DNA of 64,000 nucleotides. Source: Chamaecyparis obtusa. Lineage: Eukaryota > Streptophyta > Pinopsida > Cupressales > Cupressaceae. The notes under the pieces were generated by a model. That model was not told the origin of the DNA, searched no databases, and saw only the letters and a list, made by a program, of their open reading frames with translations. The stretch covers positions 1 to 64,000 of the forward strand of contig BSBK01009270.1 in the NCBI GenBank assembly GCA_027943335.1, read 5' to 3'. Position 1 is the first letter of the stretch. Every line of letters starts with the position of its first letter. Positions 11,669 to 24,585 of the stretch are shown in pieces. The position numbers and the translations under genes are program-made.

Positions 11669-12524
11669 TGTGTACAAGGAAATGTACCTTCATAGAATTA
11701 GTATCATACAATAAATCAAATAAAGACTAAATAAACCACAATTAATACTCTATTTAGCAAATAAAGCACAATTAAGCATCCTATGACTCTCTATCTAAGA
11801 GTGTTAATGTGAAGCTCTCAGCAAGCTACCATTAATGACAGTCCTAGAATGAGAAATGATTATGATGAAGCAAATGCTAACAATTAATTCAAATTGAAAT
11901 GCTAAATTTCTCCTAAATTGCCTTTCTAGCTATAAAATGCAAGAGGTTCTATGCAATTCTCAGATGTGTGGTTATGAATTATGATTGATTTTGGTCTTCC
12001 TTTTATAGATTTATGCAATGGTAGGGGGTGTAGTTGTGTTGATCATGATTAAGCTTGAGTTGAGTCTTTGGTTCCACCCTTAGAAGACAATTCAAAGATT
12101 ATGTCCTCAAAGCTTGGGACAAGTAGACAAGATGCTCTTTCACTTTGAGTGATTGAGATTGAATTTGGCTTGATCCATGTGAATGCCTTTCCTCAAATCC
12201 TATTGGTTGATTGAATTTCCTCCCCTTTTGGGTTGTTGAGAGAAATTAGGATTTATTAAATGATTTTAATTGGTTTATTTAGCCATGTACCCCTTGAATG
12301 GGTTGAATTTGATTTAATTCAAACCTATACAATTAATAGAATTAATTGCACTTTGATTTGATTTAACTTGATTAAAATGCTCTCAATTTTGACTTATCTT
12401 GAATTAAAGCTTGATTTTAATTTTGATTGGCTAAATGTATGATTTGATTCAATTGCTTTGATCTTATCCTTGATTTTCTTTGATTTTCTACTTAATTATC
12501 TTTCTCCATTTTCAGGTGATTACA
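11669..12524 (-). repeat. 5' LTR of the gag-only element, 856 bp
   Basis: On the minus strand it begins TGTAATCACC and ends CTTGTACACA, so it has TG...CA termini. It abuts the target duplication attac at 12525-12529. Confidence 0.88.
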
Positions 12525-12529
12525 ATTAC

Positions 12530-14103
12530 AATTTAACTTTAGAAATTACCAAGTTAAATAAATAGTTCTAGAATATAACAATTTCTTTCAAACTAATTTA
12601 TTTTTTCAATAATATCAATGTACAACAAGAATAAAATAGGGATTTTAAATATTTGCATCATACTCCATTTCCATAACTTAGTGTAGTCGGTATCCTTAAA
12701 TTCTGTGTTTCCCTTAATACATTAAAATTCAAAACAGGATTTACATTCAAAAGAGGGATTACAAGAAAGCTTGATTCCAATTTTACATTGAAAAATTATG
12801 TATAGAAATAAAAAATTTAACTATGAGGTACTCAAGTACAAATTTTAACTTTGAAAACTATTAGCTCCAAGACTCCCGTTGTACACCTGATAGAATAAGG
12901 TTGACCACAAAGGCTCACCTCCCAACCTAGGCCTTTTCAAGGCCACCCCCGAGCTAGGGGATCCAAATTGGAATGAGTTTCAACAGACAACCATAGCATG
13001 AAGGAAACAAGCAAGACATAAAGACAATAAAATGATATTCCCAACTGGGTTTTACAAGGGGAAGGCGTCCAAGAGACCTTCCTAAAAATGGGGTAGACGT
13101 GGACTACCAGGTGGAGAAGCCGTAGTAAAAATGCAAATTTACCAAGCCACACATGGACTTGGGAAGACCATCTTCAACAAGATTTAGTCGAACTCTCCTT
13201 ATGCCCCTAGGTTCTCGTAGGCCATACTAGGCATCATGGGTATCATGGAACCCCATGTATTATCCCTCCACACATGGGAGACTCTACGCAACCTGGGTCT
13301 ATTTCCTACTACCCCCTTTAAGGTTACTCCACCCTCCCTAAGGTGAGTAAACCTTGAAGAATCCCATCCCAAAATGCAATCACGAATTTAAAACAACTTT
13401 TTAACTAAAATATAAATTCTAAAACATGAACCATGAGAAGCCATGGACTCCATTAATGGAGATCCAAGCTCAAGCACAAGAAAGAAATAACAAAACATCA
13501 CAAGGGAATACCTTTTTCCAATCCAAGTTTGAAAATATGAAAACTTTGAAGCTCCTTCCAAAGCTCACCTGTTTCCTAAGCTTTTTCCAACAAGAGTGGT
13601 CTCCAAATTTAGAGAGTGGGTGAACAACTAAACCCTTCTCCAAGCTCTCCCTAAATAGGCCAAACCCCTAAAATCTAGGGGCCAATCAGAAGAGGAGAAG
13701 AAACTTCCATTCCCTTCTTCCCACTTGCCTTCCTTCACCATAAATGGAGTTGAAGGAAAATTTGGGAAGAAGAGAGAGGTTAACCAAAACCTCACAACTC
13801 TTTAAATCCACCCATCTTTGAAATCTTGACTTTAGGGGAGTCATAAATGAGCTTTAAGGCTCTTAATGGGCTGAAAAAGACCCCTAAAGTATCAACCTAG
13901 GTAGCTAAAATTGACCCCAGTTACCCTATGGGAGCTCAAATGGCCCTCCTAAACTCCACCTAAAGTTTACACACAAATTTTAGGTCTTGGTTGACTATCT
14001 ACAAACTTCCCAACCCAAGGTAAGTTGATTCTACCCTAAGGTAATCTCCTAGTCAAACCCTTGACCCAACTAATTACAATTTACTAACCATGCCAACACA
14101 TAT
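12530..14103 (-). repeat. Gypsy 3' LTR, segment 2 of 3
   Basis: Collinear with about 41537-43117 of the intact LTR. Similarity ends exactly at tat (14101-14103), where the CACTA element starts. Short open frames here (13426-13623, and its counterpart at 42433-42630) are LTR sequence rather than genes. Confidence 0.9.
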
Positions 14104-14929
14104 CACTAGTACAGTTGACCTAGTTTTTCTACCAAAATTTTTGACCAAAAAATAAAAAGGTTTTTCTTGGTTAGAGTATAGAAGGAAAAATTTATTTAAA
14201 TTTAAATTTATGCCTATGTTTTTTGAAATATCGACAAATCCTGTGGTAGTTGAAAGTTCGACAAACACGGGCATAACTTTAAAAAAAAAGGGAATTTCAT
14301 TTCTCATTTCATTATTCACGGCCAGTGAATTAGAAGGGTAGCCCATGCACAAAGGAGATTGAGCGGCTGAAAGGACTCAAGGAGATTGAGCTTAGAAACC
14401 TTAACCTGGAGTTTTTGGAGGGTTTTCATTCTTTCTCTCAACTATTTAATTTACTAGATACCCAATCAACATTATCATTTTCTTCAAGACTTATTTATTG
14501 TTTGATTTATGCTTTGAGACTAGTTTTACACCTCCTGATTGCATACATTTTCATACCCTACTATAGTTGAATTCTCAGAACTACATGACTCTAGCCAAGC
14601 CATCTATGTTTGGCGGTGAACAACCTCTGTGGGGTTGGGTGGGGGGGCCCCCACTATAGTTTTCTGGTAGGGGCAGTCATGTGCGGTTGAGTGCCAACTA
14701 TAGATGTGAAAGATGCAGTGAAATTAGGGAGAAGAGCCAAGTGTGGTGAAGTAGATAGTCAGAGGCCGAGCCCCCCCTAAAGAGAGTTGAGAGCAAGTCC
14801 ACTTTAGAATAGTAGGGAAACTCGCTGAAATTGATGAAAAGCGATGATGCCCTTTTGTATACATTTGGGTTTTATTGTCTTAGCTCTAGCAGTGACCGTG
14901 GGTTTTCATGGGCAAGCCTTTGTTTCCCC

Positions 14930-15245
14930 TCCCTCCTTTGTGCTATGAATTGCATACATTTGGTTTTATGTGCCCTATTTATGCTTCCACATTTGGCATA
15001 CACATTTTGTGTATATCCTATAATTATCACTTTCCATGAGATAGCATCTCTTTGAGGCATTCCGTCAAATAGTTTATGTGCCTTGTGTAATATCTATCAG
15101 AGCATTTGCAAGCCACTATAATATTCAATGAAAATCCCCCTTCCATTATGCTTCGGTGGATGCCCATACCTTGTTCTACACTCCCATTTCAGCACAGGTT
15201 GGTAGGATTCTGGAAAAAGTCATGGTTGTCAGCCTACTAATTTAG
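14930..15245 (-). pseudogene. Captured PPR-protein gene fragment
   Basis: Read on the minus strand from about 15245 down, three frames must be joined to recover successive PLS-type pentatricopeptide motifs. These are a TFSRILPTCAEMGV segment, an EQGMGIHRSIMEGG segment, an ANALID segment, then MPQRDAISW...GYTQN and YAKCGSINRAHK. Such motifs belong to organelle RNA-binding PPR proteins of land plants. The fragment has frameshifts and a stop and covers about two repeats, against ten or more in a full protein. It lies inside CACTA 1, near its left end, and was presumably captured. The wording of the repeats reminds me of conifer PPR proteins. Confidence 0.75.
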
Positions 15246-18200
15246 GCAATTGTGGGAAGTAATTGAGGCATTGAAGTTTTGGATTCAATTTTTCTTCCTA
15301 CCAGTGAGCTTTGTGAGCCATTCGTTTCAAGATTTTTGGTGGCAACCTCACCCTAATCTCCTTTGAAATGTGCACTAATCATTGGCAGACCAGCAACCTC
15401 AGTACTCATGTAGTCAACATTCTATAGAGATCACAACATAATTATCACTATAGGTCTAAACAAGCAATGTGGAGATTGAATTAGTGCAATTGTATGGGAG
15501 TGCTCATTGTAGAGTGAGTACCAAATTGATACCAAAATGAGCATGTTCAATAATCATTTTGCACCTCCAATAGAATCAAGTTCATCAAAAAAATTAGCAC
15601 ATTCATTCATTCAATGTAGTTGTGTCCCCATAACTCCTCATTGAATTGTTCATTGTTTCAAATCCCTCCAATGGTGATACACTCCAATATACCCATTGTA
15701 CCCTCCTCACACAAGCCAATCCCAGTCACTTCATTGTTCATTGTTCCTAATTCCTCCATTCAAATGAGCACTTTTCTTCCAAACACTCATCTAATGAAGG
15801 AAACAGAGATGGTGTCTCAGTTTGGAAATACATAAAAATGGAATGAGTGATTGTATCCTATTTACCAACAATACTAACTTTTCATTTTAGAAGAGGAGAA
15901 ACAATGCTAACCGCAATAAGCCTTTGTGAATACTAAGTCATACTAGCAGAAAATATCTCTATTATATTCGTGTTTTCACCGCCCACTCTTACCCCTAGAG
16001 AACTTGAGTTTAGAAGAAAAACACAATTGATGAATGAATATGTTAAAGGTACACTAGAAGAAGGTTGATAGATAATAAGAGGAAATACCAAAATATTAAT
16101 GATTTCATTTTCTAAGTTTCTCAAACCAACTCTGCTTCCAAGAGGTCTAGGAGTATCAACTTCTAGTAATAGAAAATTAACAAATCCATGTAGTAACTAA
16201 TAGATTCTCAATTGGATTATAATACAATTGATTTCCTAGAGTATTTCTCATCTCTTGTTGTATATGTCAAACAGATACAACATTCATCCTTCTACCATTG
16301 AAATTGCCTATCATTATTGGCACTCAAGATCATAGAAACATCTAATGTGTGCAATTACAAGACTCCATGGTATTTCACCTCCTCTGATCCTTTCATCTTC
16401 TTTTATTTTCATAAGATTGCAATGTTTTTAAAATCTCTGATAGAATTCATATGGTCAAGCCCAATACTATCATTTTCATTTAAAGAATACATCATCAAGT
16501 CAACTTTCTAATTGTAGATGAAATGCACATCCTCTTGGTTGTATAGAGAGATTTGATATGCATCCATTTCTAATGAATAGTTGATCATCACCAACTTCCA
16601 CTCTTGTATATGAAATGTACATTGTGATGATTGTATAGAAATATTTGATATGCTTCCTTTATAATGAGGAGCTCATCATCACCAACTCCCAATCTTGTGA
16701 TGTACCACAAATAATTAGTATTTTCCCTTGCAGTATTTATCTTCTCTAGAAAAATAATATCAGTGATGGAGCCATCTTCATATGAGGTGGCATTTTATTT
16801 ATAGGATTCTCAAACAAGTTTTCCAACATTGTCATATTCATTTAAGATCTTTCCACCCTAACCTTTGCAATATTGAACACCACACTCTTACAGTCAAGGG
16901 GAGTACTAACAGATCAAAGAGTTGTGCTATTATTTTTATTATTAAATATGACTATTGCATTGGAATCTACATCAAAGTTGGCAATTAATGCAACATAATT
17001 TCCAGCGCCTACATATTCACCAACTATTGATCTTTTGAATGTCCCTAGAAGCACATTCATTTGATCATCTCTCTCGAGGGTTGACTCAAATTTGTCACCA
17101 AATAATATTAGTGAAAGACCTATTGGGATCAAGATGATAATACTAAAAGTTCATATTTATGCCCTTGACATTACTTCCAATGTTCTTTGACTGATGTTTC
17201 CTCTTTAAGGCTCATTATTCTTTACAAAAATCTAATTTTCTTTAAGAGAAAACTGACATTCTTTATGTTCATTGTTTTAATCATGTTTATCTCATTGTTC
17301 ACTACATAGTTTCTCATATTCTTAATGTCATCAATACATTGTTGATCTTCATTGGGTATGGTAATCACTATTTTTAAAATTTCAAATCTCTTAAAGGTAT
17401 CTTCTTTGACATGATTCTTTGATATTATTATTTTGATCTTTTACTTCCTGTTCTTTTTTACTTCACATTCCATCTCACTATCATTCCAATTCAAATTTTT
17501 ATTGTATATTGTCTTCTCACTGCATTTCTTTTTCTGTCACTGAATTTTCATGATAGAGATGTACTATCCTCTTCTCAAATTGTGTCTATCTATGTCATAC
17601 AATAACAATATTTTTATCTCCATAATAACACCGAGATCTCTCTTTTATCTTCTCTTCATCACTAGTTTACTATTTTGCATCTTTGATCTTACTGTATTTT
17701 GATACACATAATTGTTTTAAGCCTTTCACAGTGCCACTTCTATGAAAATATTAGACATCATTGTCCTTTGTTCTATTATTTCTCATCATTGCCTCATTTT
17801 CACCATCTACTATCACATGCTTTGTGACTATCTCGGTTCTTGATAGCATTCTATCTCCTTGCTGCCATTAGATATTTGACATTATTGCCCTTTAATACAT
17901 ATTAATGATATTTTATTTTCATTGTCTATGATATGACATCAACCATTTTCCCAATTTACCTGGGGTCTAACAATGAGTAATAAAAAGGTAATAAAATACA
18001 TGAAAAGAGGCCTTTCACTGTTTCATGACCTTTTGAAACCCAATCATTAAAGGAGCCTAGAATCTACTACTAAAAAAAGGAGAAAACTCATGGTTTGAAT
18101 GCTTATCAGTTTAGAAGCATAAAATTAAGGGTAATTGTAATATTTGAAATTTTAAAATTAGCCACATGGTCAAAACCATAGGCAACATAGGATAAGGATG

Positions 18201-19764
18201 ATCTTCTCTTGAGACAGTATCTCAGTTTGGCAATACATAATAATGAAAGGAGTGATTTTAGCCTATAACATCTAGATTATCATAAAAATAGATGAACAAT
18301 GGTACATGTTGAGTACAATGAATGGTGACATATTGTTTAAAACACTGAAACCATTCTATTATTCTACTATCATGATAACCACTTAAGCTTTTAAATTTGT
18401 TTCTTAAATGCAAAACTGAAGCAATAACTAGCTTTTAATTTTACTAGCAGGAGCTATCAAAGAAAAAAGAGAAAGTTAAAAAATTCATTAAGTGTCGGAT
18501 AATAGATCATAGATCCAAATTCTGAACTTGTTAAATGACCATATCTCACTATTTTTTAGTAAACTGTAAATTTCAACATAAACTAAAGTCCCATATTAAA
18601 TTATACAACTTTAGGTGCTTAACAATGTCCCTACTATAGTAGCAAATTTAATATGAAATAAAATAGTTTATTCACCAAACATAGACACCATAATCTAGTC
18701 CAATAGATAGTGATATTATGGTAACATGGAAATTTGTAAGTGTGTGATCCAGGATCAAATCCTACCATTGCCTCCAACAATGCAGGAGGTCCGAGCCATG
18801 ATTACACATCTTTAAATTTGTTCCAAACTTAACCCACAAAGCATTAAATGCAAGATAGCACATACTTGCAAACCAATAGAAGATTCCATGAATCAAATCT
18901 ACTTTTTTATTAAACACTATACATTAATCAACTGATTACCAACAAATAGGAAGACCTAGAAAGATTGTTCAAAAACATAGACATATTAGAAACCCTAATA
19001 ATATTTTGATTTTATAACTATTATTTGGTCATAAGGTAGCAATGGTGATCTTCAATTATCACCATCAATTGTATTAAATTTTCAAATATATGATATCGGA
19101 TTGAATTATCAATTATCTTTACCACTGAACCTAGGAAATTTGTATAGATTTTTAATATTGTATATATAGTAAAACCATACTGAACTTGGGATAGTTTTTC
19201 AAAATACCGACAAACCCACAAGAAAGGAGTTGGAGTTCCTTTAAAAAAGACCCAAAGTTGAAGATGTCCTTAATTCTATTTCCATGGAAACAAGAACAAT
19301 AGTAACTTCATATGACACATTTTGAAACCCTCCCTCAAAATGAACAAAACCTGGCATTGAAAACCTTTCCATCAGTCCACATTCATTCAACATTGCCACA
19401 AGGTGCCTCATACAGAGAGAGATTATAGATAGCTTTGGGCATTTCCAACAAGCAGAGATCAGTGTTTCAAAACCCATCTAGAAAAAAAGAACTCATTTGG
19501 ATCTTTTTTTAATTTATTTATACAATTTCCCTAAGCAGATTTTTTTCGTCAAGTCAATTACAGGAATGGACCAGCCTAGTCAAGGTCATTTGAAATTTGC
19601 ATCTCCAATTATAAAAGACATTTACACAGACATCAGGTATTGTCTATCCCAATGTAGTTTATTTTAATTTTGACATAAATTAAGAACCAATTTCCCTAAA
19701 TTTGCCACAAAACCAATAACAGACCTGAAGACAGAAATCTTTGTTGCTTAGAAACATTGTAGCC
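15246..19764. other. CACTA interior without a recognised gene
   Basis: AT-rich, with short frames only. A block containing TCTCAGTTTGG and AATACATAA occurs at about 15810-15860 and again at 18210-18262. An approximate 90-bp tandem duplication with ATCATCACCAACT motifs lies at 16517-16690. A 78-codon minus frame at 19241-19477 follows a TTTTTTTCTAG acceptor-like site and could be a captured exon, but I do not recognise its product. Confidence 0.5.
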
Positions 19765-20592
19765 GGTGATGTCTAGTATTTTCCTGCCACTAGTATTAGA
19801 TTTAAGTGTTCAATTTGACAAATAAAAATAATATTGGTTTATATTCTTTTCTTTGTTACACTATACTTAATACAACAATTATTTTTTGTGTTTTTGAAAT
19901 TCTTCTTTTCTTGTAAAGAAAATGTGCTCAATTAATATTTATTTATTCTATTTGGGTTGTGTATTTCATCAATGTGTGTTGTCAATCTTGCCACTAATTT
20001 TTGTTTCTAATCGATGGGGCCCTTTGTTTATGTTGGTGGTGTATTTGTCTTTGATCGATGTAAAATGGAATATATGTATTAGTTGCAAAATCTCTGTTTG
20101 AGAAATCATCTTATGGGCCGACAACATTACATTATATATGATCATGCTTTATTTTGTTTGACAGTAGAGCCTCAAGAATTTAACCATGTTGAAGGTGCCT
20201 CATTTTATTGTTTGGCCAAGTGACTTCTATTGCTATGTTTCATTCATTATTAGATGATGGATCTGTTTCCTACATTCCATATTTCTTTTTATCCAGGTCT
20301 AGTTTTGTGGCACACATAAGGGTTGTTACTAGATAAGATTAATTGTTGTTTCATTAGAATGATTTCTATTTCATCTTGGAAATTCATTTGACTTAATATT
20401 TCTATTATCTCCCATTATTCTAACAACATATTCTCATCTTTGTAACCATTTTTTTATTTTTTTTATTTCTATTAAGTTTTATATTTTGTTATGTATCTAG
20501 TGATGTCCATTATTTTCCTACCAATAGCATTAGATTTAAGTGTTCAATTTGACAAATAAAAATAATATTGGTTTATATTCTTTTCTTTGTTA
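19765..20592. repeat. Direct repeat of about 93 bp, 735 bp apart
   Basis: 19765-19858 and 20500-20592 are nearly identical; both include TTAAGTGTTCAATTTGACAA and end in TTCTTTTCTTTGTTA. The DNA between them shows no gene. Confidence 0.8.
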
Positions 20593-20749
20593 ATAAAGCT
20601 CAATTCAAGAAAAATAACAATTATAACAACACAGTTAGAATTCATCATATCAGATAAAGTATGTTTAAGAATTATTGGGACTGGTCATTTGGTTTGTATT
20701 AAACATAATAGAATTTTCAGCATATTATTATCATTCTATTTCTTTGTTG

Positions 20750-20865
20750 TAAACATGCCATTGGTTTAGTTTTGTAAAAAAAATTTGTGAATTAACATGC
20801 CATTGGTTTAGTTTTGTAATTTGTTTTTTGTTGTAAACATGCCATTGGTTCAGTTTTGTAATTTT
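20750..20865. repeat. Threefold short tandem repeat
   Basis: AACATGCCATTGGTTTAGTTT occurs three times (about 20752, 20797 and 20837), with T-rich spacers. Confidence 0.8.
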
Positions 20866-21289
20866 TTTTAGGAACAATCTGGCCAGTCACTGTCTACACA
20901 ATACTAGTTACTCCTTTGTTATCACAAACAACAAAAACAACAAAGTTCTTACATAAACAAGTAAAACTAATGCCTGGAAATGTTCCTACGTTACCACCAA
21001 GAAAAGATCACATTCTAAACTTTCAAATCAATATGTTGTTGTTTCGACTGTACCTATGAGACAATGTACTCCAAAATTGTAGAGAAATTAAGTGTACACC
21101 AAATAGACATCCCTCTACAAAGAACCAACTGGAATCTATTAACCAAGCTTCTAACTATCAAATCATTATGCTTTCAAATCAATTACCTATCGGCGTATCC
21201 CTTGCGAGGGAGAGAAACCAAACACATAAAGAACATGCACATAAACACGACAGCTGAAAAACTTAAATGGAATACACCAAGAAGTACCA

Positions 21290-21760
21290 AATGATGAATT
21301 CTCAATTGTTTTAATGGAAAAGCAATATCAGAACCGTCCATTTCTAGAACTTGATTTTTCTATAGTCCTAATGATTTTTCTTATTTCTTGTCTTTTGTCC
21401 CTTTTTGATTTCCTATGTTTGTGCTTGGTGATAGGATTTTGAACATTGTTGACATACTTAAATGGAATACACAATACCAAATGATGAATGCTCAATTGTT
21501 GTAATGGCAAAGCATCAGAATCGTCCATTTCTAAAATTTGATTTTGTATAGTCTTAATTATTTTTCTATAGTCCTAATGATTTTGAAAATTGTTGACAAT
21601 GAGTGTTTCTTTTTTTTATTATAGTCTAAATGATTTTTCTATAGTCATAATGATTTTTCTTATTTCTTGTCTTTTGTCCCTTTTTTATTTCCTATGTCTG
21701 TGCTTTGTGATAGGATTTTGTCACCTTCTTTTGATGGTATATTTCATTCAGTCTATGTGG
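21290..21760. repeat. Family-specific repeated blocks in CACTA 1
   Basis: Blocks containing GATGAAT(G/T)CTCAATTGTT, TCTATAGTCCTAATGATTT and TTTCTTGTCTTTTGTCCC are repeated two to three times. They are found inverted at 63450-63960 in CACTA 2. Confidence 0.7.
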
Positions 21761-22226
21761 ACTACTATTCTGATAAAAAAATGAGCTATTTGATTTAGGT
21801 TTACTTTTCATTATTGTAAACGGTTAATATTTATGATGTTACTCCTTGGTGTATTCCATATAAAAATAATCAGGTTTCTTCAGTATGATAAATGTCCCTT
21901 TGCGTTGAGAAAATTAGAGTTGAGAAAATGATTGTTCAGTGACGATTTGTATCTGCAGGTTGCAAACAAATCATCCTTCTTCCACCAATGAGTCATTCCA
22001 TTCAAGAAAGACCATGTTTGATGATATCAACCCACAACAAAATAGGGAGACAATTGCTAGATTGTGGTCTAACTTTAAAAGAAAAGATGATGGAAAATGT
22101 TATCTACCATTGATTGCAAACATTTTTTAAGTACTTGAATCTACAATAGAATAATAGTGGTGAATGTATGATTATTATAATCATATGATTATATGTTATA
22201 ATATTTATTAAATAAATGTAGTAACG

Positions 22227-22652
22227 ATGGTGCGGTGCATTATTGATATAGGCTCGATGACTCTTCTCAATGTGCCAAACTGTCAATGTGGTGGTGGGCA
22301 GGGTGTGTTGAAAACTTCACGAACACATAACAACCCTGGATGACAATTTTGGTGCTACCCAAATAGAAAAAAGGTTGCTAATGTGTATACATTTAATGTT
22401 TCTAATGTAAATACTATTCATTATATTATAAGAACTAATGTAGACTGGGCATCACAGGGAAATAATGGTTGCAGATACTTTAGTTGGGTTGATGACAACT
22501 CATTTGCATCTATATTCCCATCTCCACTTATCCACGATGAAGGATTTGAGTGCAAAACGTGTCAAGCTATGGAAAATGCCAAAATTATATTTTTACGATG
22601 CCTTCTTTGTATTGTAAATGCATATATTTGTTGTGACCATATGCGGAGATGA
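22227..22652 (+). pseudogene. GRF-type zinc-finger protein fragment, copy 1
   Basis: Two exons are inferred, with a GT-AG intron at 22374-22457. Exon 1 holds CQCGGGQ...SRTHNNPG and, after a stop, QFWCYPNRKK. Exon 2 continues GNNGCRYFSWVDD. Joined, this is a GRF zinc finger with its four cysteines and the FxW core, found in DNA-repair and nucleic-acid-binding proteins. The arginine that gives the domain its name is replaced by TGA at 22341-22343, as expected from CGA to TGA. The second half continues to a Cys-rich tail ending at 22652. An upstream frame (21939-22130) could be another exon; CACTA 2 lacks the corresponding DNA. The gene is carried by the CACTA family rather than by the host locus. 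Confidence 0.7.
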
Positions 22653-23228
22653 GCTCAAGAATTAGTTAGTTTAGTATTTTCATATTGTAACTAATATTTA
22701 AATGTGGATATGGCGTAACTTCTCTTTGCCTCAAGTGTGCATATATATGGTTTACATCTTTTTTTACAATAATTCTTCATGTTTGTGGCTTAGGTGAGCC
22801 CCAATCTGCTATCAATCACATGATTTAATGTATAGTATTTTATTGGTTATTCTATTTGTTCCTTGATACATCAATTCGACCACACCCACTCCACTTCACA
22901 TGGATGTCTTTGAAATAGACTCCTAACTCTAATAAACTGACTATAACTACTAACTAACCTTATAAAATAGTAACAACTAAGAACGGTCGCTTGCCAACAT
23001 CTATTGAATACAAGGTCCTTGAGAGATCAATCAACCAGGATGAGTGGATGAGGATGATGAGATGGGGGAAGTGGAGTTGAATCCTGATGAAAAGGAAGCT
23101 CTGGCTGCAATTAGGAAGAAGAAGAAGATGCTTATCATCTAACATAGATTGAAGAAGAGTACTGCAGAGAGTAGGCCTACCGTACCAAGGAAGTTTAACA
23201 AGAACAAGGAATATGGTTTAAATAGAAT

Positions 23229-23652
23229 GGGAAGACATATTTATAGCCTGGGATTGGATCCTTCGACAATTAGCTTGATAATAAATAAAGCAGATGAGAG
23301 CTGAGCAATTAGCTTCCCAAGAAAATTCTCATAAATGAACTATGTGTACCCTAATTCCTGTGCCCTCTGTGTGTACCCAAAGGATATTTTTGAAACAACA
23401 AGGGTAAGGTTAGCCTTACCCTTGTTGTTTCAAATATATCCTTTGGGTACGCACAGAGGGCATAGGAATTAGCCTTACCCTTGTTGTTTCAAATATATCT
23501 TTTGGGTACGCACAGAGGGCATAGGAATTGGGGTACACATAGTGCATTTATGGGATTTTTCTTGGGAAGCTAATTGCTCATCTTTCATGTACTTCATTAT
23601 TATGAAGCTAATTGTTGAAGGATCTAGGCCCAGGCTAGAAAGATGTCTTCCC
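23229..23652. repeat. Foldback 1 with internal tandem duplication
   Basis: 23229-23407 is the imperfect reverse complement of the DNA ending at 23652 (GGGAAGACAT ... ATGTCTTCCC). In the right arm a block of about 60 bp, from CCTTACCCTTGTTGTTTC to GGCATAGGAATT, is tandemly duplicated. Confidence 0.8.
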
Positions 23653-23712
23653 AAACACATAAAAAATATGCACATAAACATGACAGATGAGAAACATAAA
23701 TGTAGATATCAC

Positions 23713-24585
23713 AATAGCTGAGAAACATAAATGTAGGCATCATGGTCACATTATTTTGGAGACAACATAATTAAGTTGTATACCCAGACGATGGAGAGAA
23801 ACTTCTGCTCCTCCGATTCCAAGTTGACACTGCGGGATCCAAAGACCATAGATAAGGAATAAATTTAGAGAGAGGAGGAGGGCCATAATGACCAAAATAA
23901 TACAGGACAAACCTCAAGTTAAATGAGGCAATTGCAAACATTTTAATAGATTTTATTATTAAATAATGAAATTTGCATATACTAGTGTTCTAAGCCCCCT
24001 CATTACATGATTTATTATTGTAAGCCCCCTTTGACTTACACATCTAGAAAATGAAACTACAACCTATTGGCATTGAGACAAACCTTATAAAACAACAACA
24101 ACTAAGAAGGATCTCTTGCCAACATCTGCTCATGAATACAAGGTCCTCCATCAGATGTATTCAACAGATGTTGGCAAGCGATCCTTCTTAGCTATTATTG
24201 TTTTATAAGGTTTGTCTCAATCCCAATAGGTTGTAGTTTCATTTTCTATATGCATAAGTTAGAGGAGGCTTACAATAATAAATCATGTAATGAGGGTGCT
24301 TAGAACACTAGTATATGCAAATTTCATTATTTAATAATAAAAATCTATTAAAATGTTTGTAGTTGCCTCATTTAACTTGAGGTTTGTCCTGTATTATTTT
24401 TGTCGTTATGGCCCTCCTCCACTCTCTAAATTTATTCCTTATCTATGGTCTTTGGATCCTGTAGTGTCAACTTGGAACCGGAGGAGCAGAAGTTTCTCTA
24501 CATCATCTAGGTATACCACTCAATTACGTTGTCTCAAAAAAATTGTGACCATGATGCCTAAAATTATGTTTCTCAATTGTTGTGT
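23713..24585. repeat. Foldback 2, arms of about 430 bp
   Basis: 23713-24144 and 24150-24585 are reverse complements over nearly their full length with almost no loop, centred near 24147. Transcription would give a long hairpin. A shorter relative is at 61965-62225 in CACTA 2. Confidence 0.85.

Larger units (their letters stand above)
6045..12524 (-). mobile_element. Gag-only LTR element (TR-GAG/LARD type), Tat/Ogre-like
   Basis: A 6480-bp insertion in the gypsy LTR, flanked by attac (6040-6044 and 12525-12529); the uninterrupted LTR reads through at 41540. The right end holds a full LTR (11669-12524) and the left end a partial one (6045-6539). The PBS next to the right LTR resembles those of Tat/Ogre elements, and the only large frame is gag-like. 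I see no protease, RT, RNase H or integrase, so it must have been mobilised in trans. Gag-only elements of this kind are known in plants as TR-GAG; the assignment here is by structure. Confidence 0.85.

Noticed and set aside
13426..13623. Small protein conserved with 42433-42630
   Set aside because: The conservation comes from both being copies of the same LTR; no codon-level constraint is visible.
14872..15060. Functional PPR gene
   Set aside because: Only about two motifs remain, broken by frameshifts, and the fragment lies within a CACTA transposon.
22960..23145. Minus-strand 61-residue frame near foldback 1
   Set aside because: It is part of the repeated foldback DNA and has no similarity or conserved counterpart.
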